The notes under the pieces were generated by a model that was not told the DNA's origin, ran no database searches, and was given only the letters and a program-made list of their open reading frames with translations. A stretch of DNA of 13,350 nucleotides from NCBI GenBank assembly GCA_946408865.1, contig CAMJTZ010000040.1:1-13350 (forward strand). Direction: 5' to 3'. Position numbers and translations under genes: made by a program. Every line of letters starts with the position of its first letter. The stretch's first letter is position 1. Below are positions 12,454 to 13,350 of this stretch, one piece after another. Source of the stretch: an uncultured Clostridia bacterium (GTDB taxonomy: Bacteria; Bacillota_A; Clostridia; Christensenellales; Aristaeellaceae).

Positions 12454-13191
12454 TCAGATCTTCCCCCTGTTTTTCAGAATGCTCAGCACCACCAGCGCGA
12501 TACCGGCCGCGACGCCCACGATCGTCAGAACCCCGGGACCGCCGGATGCGTGCAGGCGGATCACGTTCATCATGTTCAGGAACAGCACCGCGTCCACTGC
12601 GATCACAAGCACCGCCTTGTTGCTCTTTCCGACCCATTTCTGCAGCTGTTTGGCCCGGATTACCCATGGCAGGAAGCAAACCGCCAGACCGAACAGCGTC
12701 GCGCTCGAAGCGACCCAGAACCAGTTTCCGCCGGTCACCAGGCAGGTAACAGCGAAGAGAATCATCAGGCTCGCCGTAAACGAGCAGAACATCCAGAACG
12801 CTTTGCTTCCCTTCGGCGCCATGACCGGAACAACCGTCAGGCTCGCCACAACCGCCAGCGACGCCAGCACGATAAAGAACCAGTTCATTGCGCTGCCAAC
12901 GGTCAGGTTAATAATCAGCAGAATCAGAATCGGGATCAGCAGGCCGCCGGATACCGTGGATCCTACCACGGCGGAACGCTTTTTGAACTGGCGCACGCTG
13001 TAGGAGATTACGTCTTCCTTTTCCTGATGCAGGCCTGTCTCGATCTCGTCATTCTTCAGCCGGCGCAGGATCCCGCCGCATTCAGGACATTCCGCCAGGT
13101 GTTCTTCCACCACACGGCGGCTTGCCTCGCTGCAGGCGTCATCCGCGTACAGCGGCAGCAGATCGCGAATCATATCACAGGAGTTTTTCAT
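12454..13191 (-). CDS. Zinc-finger anti-sigma factor with six membrane segments
   Basis: The 245-residue protein opens with a zf-HC2 anti-sigma domain: C5, then H31-x3-C35-x2-C38 in EEHLAECPECGGIL, preceded by the helix DLLPLYADDACSE that typically contacts the sigma factor. After a short linker come about six hydrophobic helices (near residues 76-99, 101-125, 131-155, 157-178, 192-212 and 221-240), so it is an integral membrane protein holding its sigma factor at the membrane. The start overlaps the sigma factor stop (ATGA), and its stop is 1 nt before the DUF4097 start, so the three are translationally coupled. GGAGG lies 4 nt before the ATG. What releases the sigma factor is not visible; envelope stress is the usual signal type. 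Confidence 0.9.
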   Translation of the reverse strand: MKNSCDMIRDLLPLYADDACSEASRRVVEEHLAECPECGGILRRLKNDEIETGLHQEKEDVISYSVRQFKKRSAVVGSTVSGGLLIPILILLIINLTVGSAMNWFFIVLASLAVVASLTVVPVMAPKGSKAFWMFCSFTASLMILFAVTCLVTGGNWFWVASSATLFGLAVCFLPWVIRAKQLQKWVGKSNKAVLVIAVDAVLFLNMMNVIRLHASGGPGVLTIVGVAAGIALVVLSILKNRGKI

Positions 13192-13350
13192 TGTGCCTCC
13201 ATCCTTTCCTGTAGTTTGAGCCTGGCCCGGTGATATGTGACCCGGGCCCAGTTTTCGGTCTTTCCAAAGATCGTTCCGATCTCCCGGAAGCTCAGCTCGC
13301 CGAAAACCCGCAGTTCGAAGATTTCCCGGTACGGTTCCTCCAGAGCGTGC
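13188..13350 (-). CDS. ECF RNA polymerase sigma factor, C-terminal part only
   Basis: The last 53 residues are visible; the rest lies beyond the right edge. They match sigma region 4.2: EPYREIFELRVFGELSFREI, followed by GTIFGKTENWARVTYHRARL, the helix-turn-helix that reads the -35 element. The ending LQERMEAQ and the overlap of its TGA with the ATG of the zinc-finger anti-sigma factor confirm an ECF sigma/anti-sigma pair. The target promoters probably include its own operon, but the promoter is outside the window and I saw no obvious ECF-type motif elsewhere. Confidence 0.9.
   Translation of the reverse strand, partial: HALEEPYREIFELRVFGELSFREIGTIFGKTENWARVTYHRARLKLQERMEAQ

Overview
The window looks like chromosomal DNA from a GC-rich, Gram-positive-type anaerobe of the Clostridia (Bacillota). 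The signs are strong GGAGG ribosome binding sites before nearly every gene, short Rho-independent terminators, leucine/alanine-rich signal peptides without an outer-membrane context, an AsnC-type regulator coupled to an aminotransferase, a double-glycine leader peptide, and an ECF sigma / zinc-finger anti-sigma / DUF4097 cassette. The placement is inference. There are no rRNA or tRNA genes, transposases, phage genes or CRISPR arrays.

Layout. (1) 1-1520: the last codons of a PPK2-type polyphosphate kinase (+) meet a secreted orphan protein (-) with no gap; behind it lies a secreted SIMPL-domain protein (-). (2) 1521-1744: a divergent regulatory region with back-to-back promoters and TTCCGGAA palindromes repeated every 22 bp. 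(3) 1745-5857: a tight + strand operon of AsnC/Lrp regulator, PLP aminotransferase, CapA-type surface protein and phosphonopyruvate decarboxylase, closed by a terminator. (4) 5858-8282: an unrecognised 175-residue protein behind a promoter whose -35 lies in an inverted repeat, then an alpha-phosphohexomutase. (5) 8292-8984: a small double zinc-ribbon protein (-) with a long leader, and an AT-rich divergent intergenic region. (6) 8985-10158: an 86-residue precursor joining a bacteriocin-type double-glycine leader to a single LysM domain, convergent with a secreted NlpC/P60 cysteine peptidase. (7) 10159-11510: overlapping divergent promoters, a YfcE-type metallophosphoesterase and an SRAP/YedK protein that guards abasic sites. 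(8) 11510-13350: an ECF sigma factor (partial), a six-TM zinc-finger anti-sigma factor and a DUF4097 beta-repeat protein whose frame is broken near 12281.

How it fits together. Much of the window serves the cell envelope: SIMPL, CapA, a phosphonate-pathway enzyme, a hexose-phosphate mutase, a wall-binding LysM peptide, an NlpC/P60 hydrolase and an envelope-stress-type sigma/anti-sigma unit. The strongest candidate for something new is the double-glycine-leader LysM protein: a wall-binding module that appears built for export and trimming by a peptidase-containing ABC transporter and lies beside a separate wall hydrolase. No transporter for it is in the window. Promoters, operators and partners were called by eye from sequence and are hypotheses.
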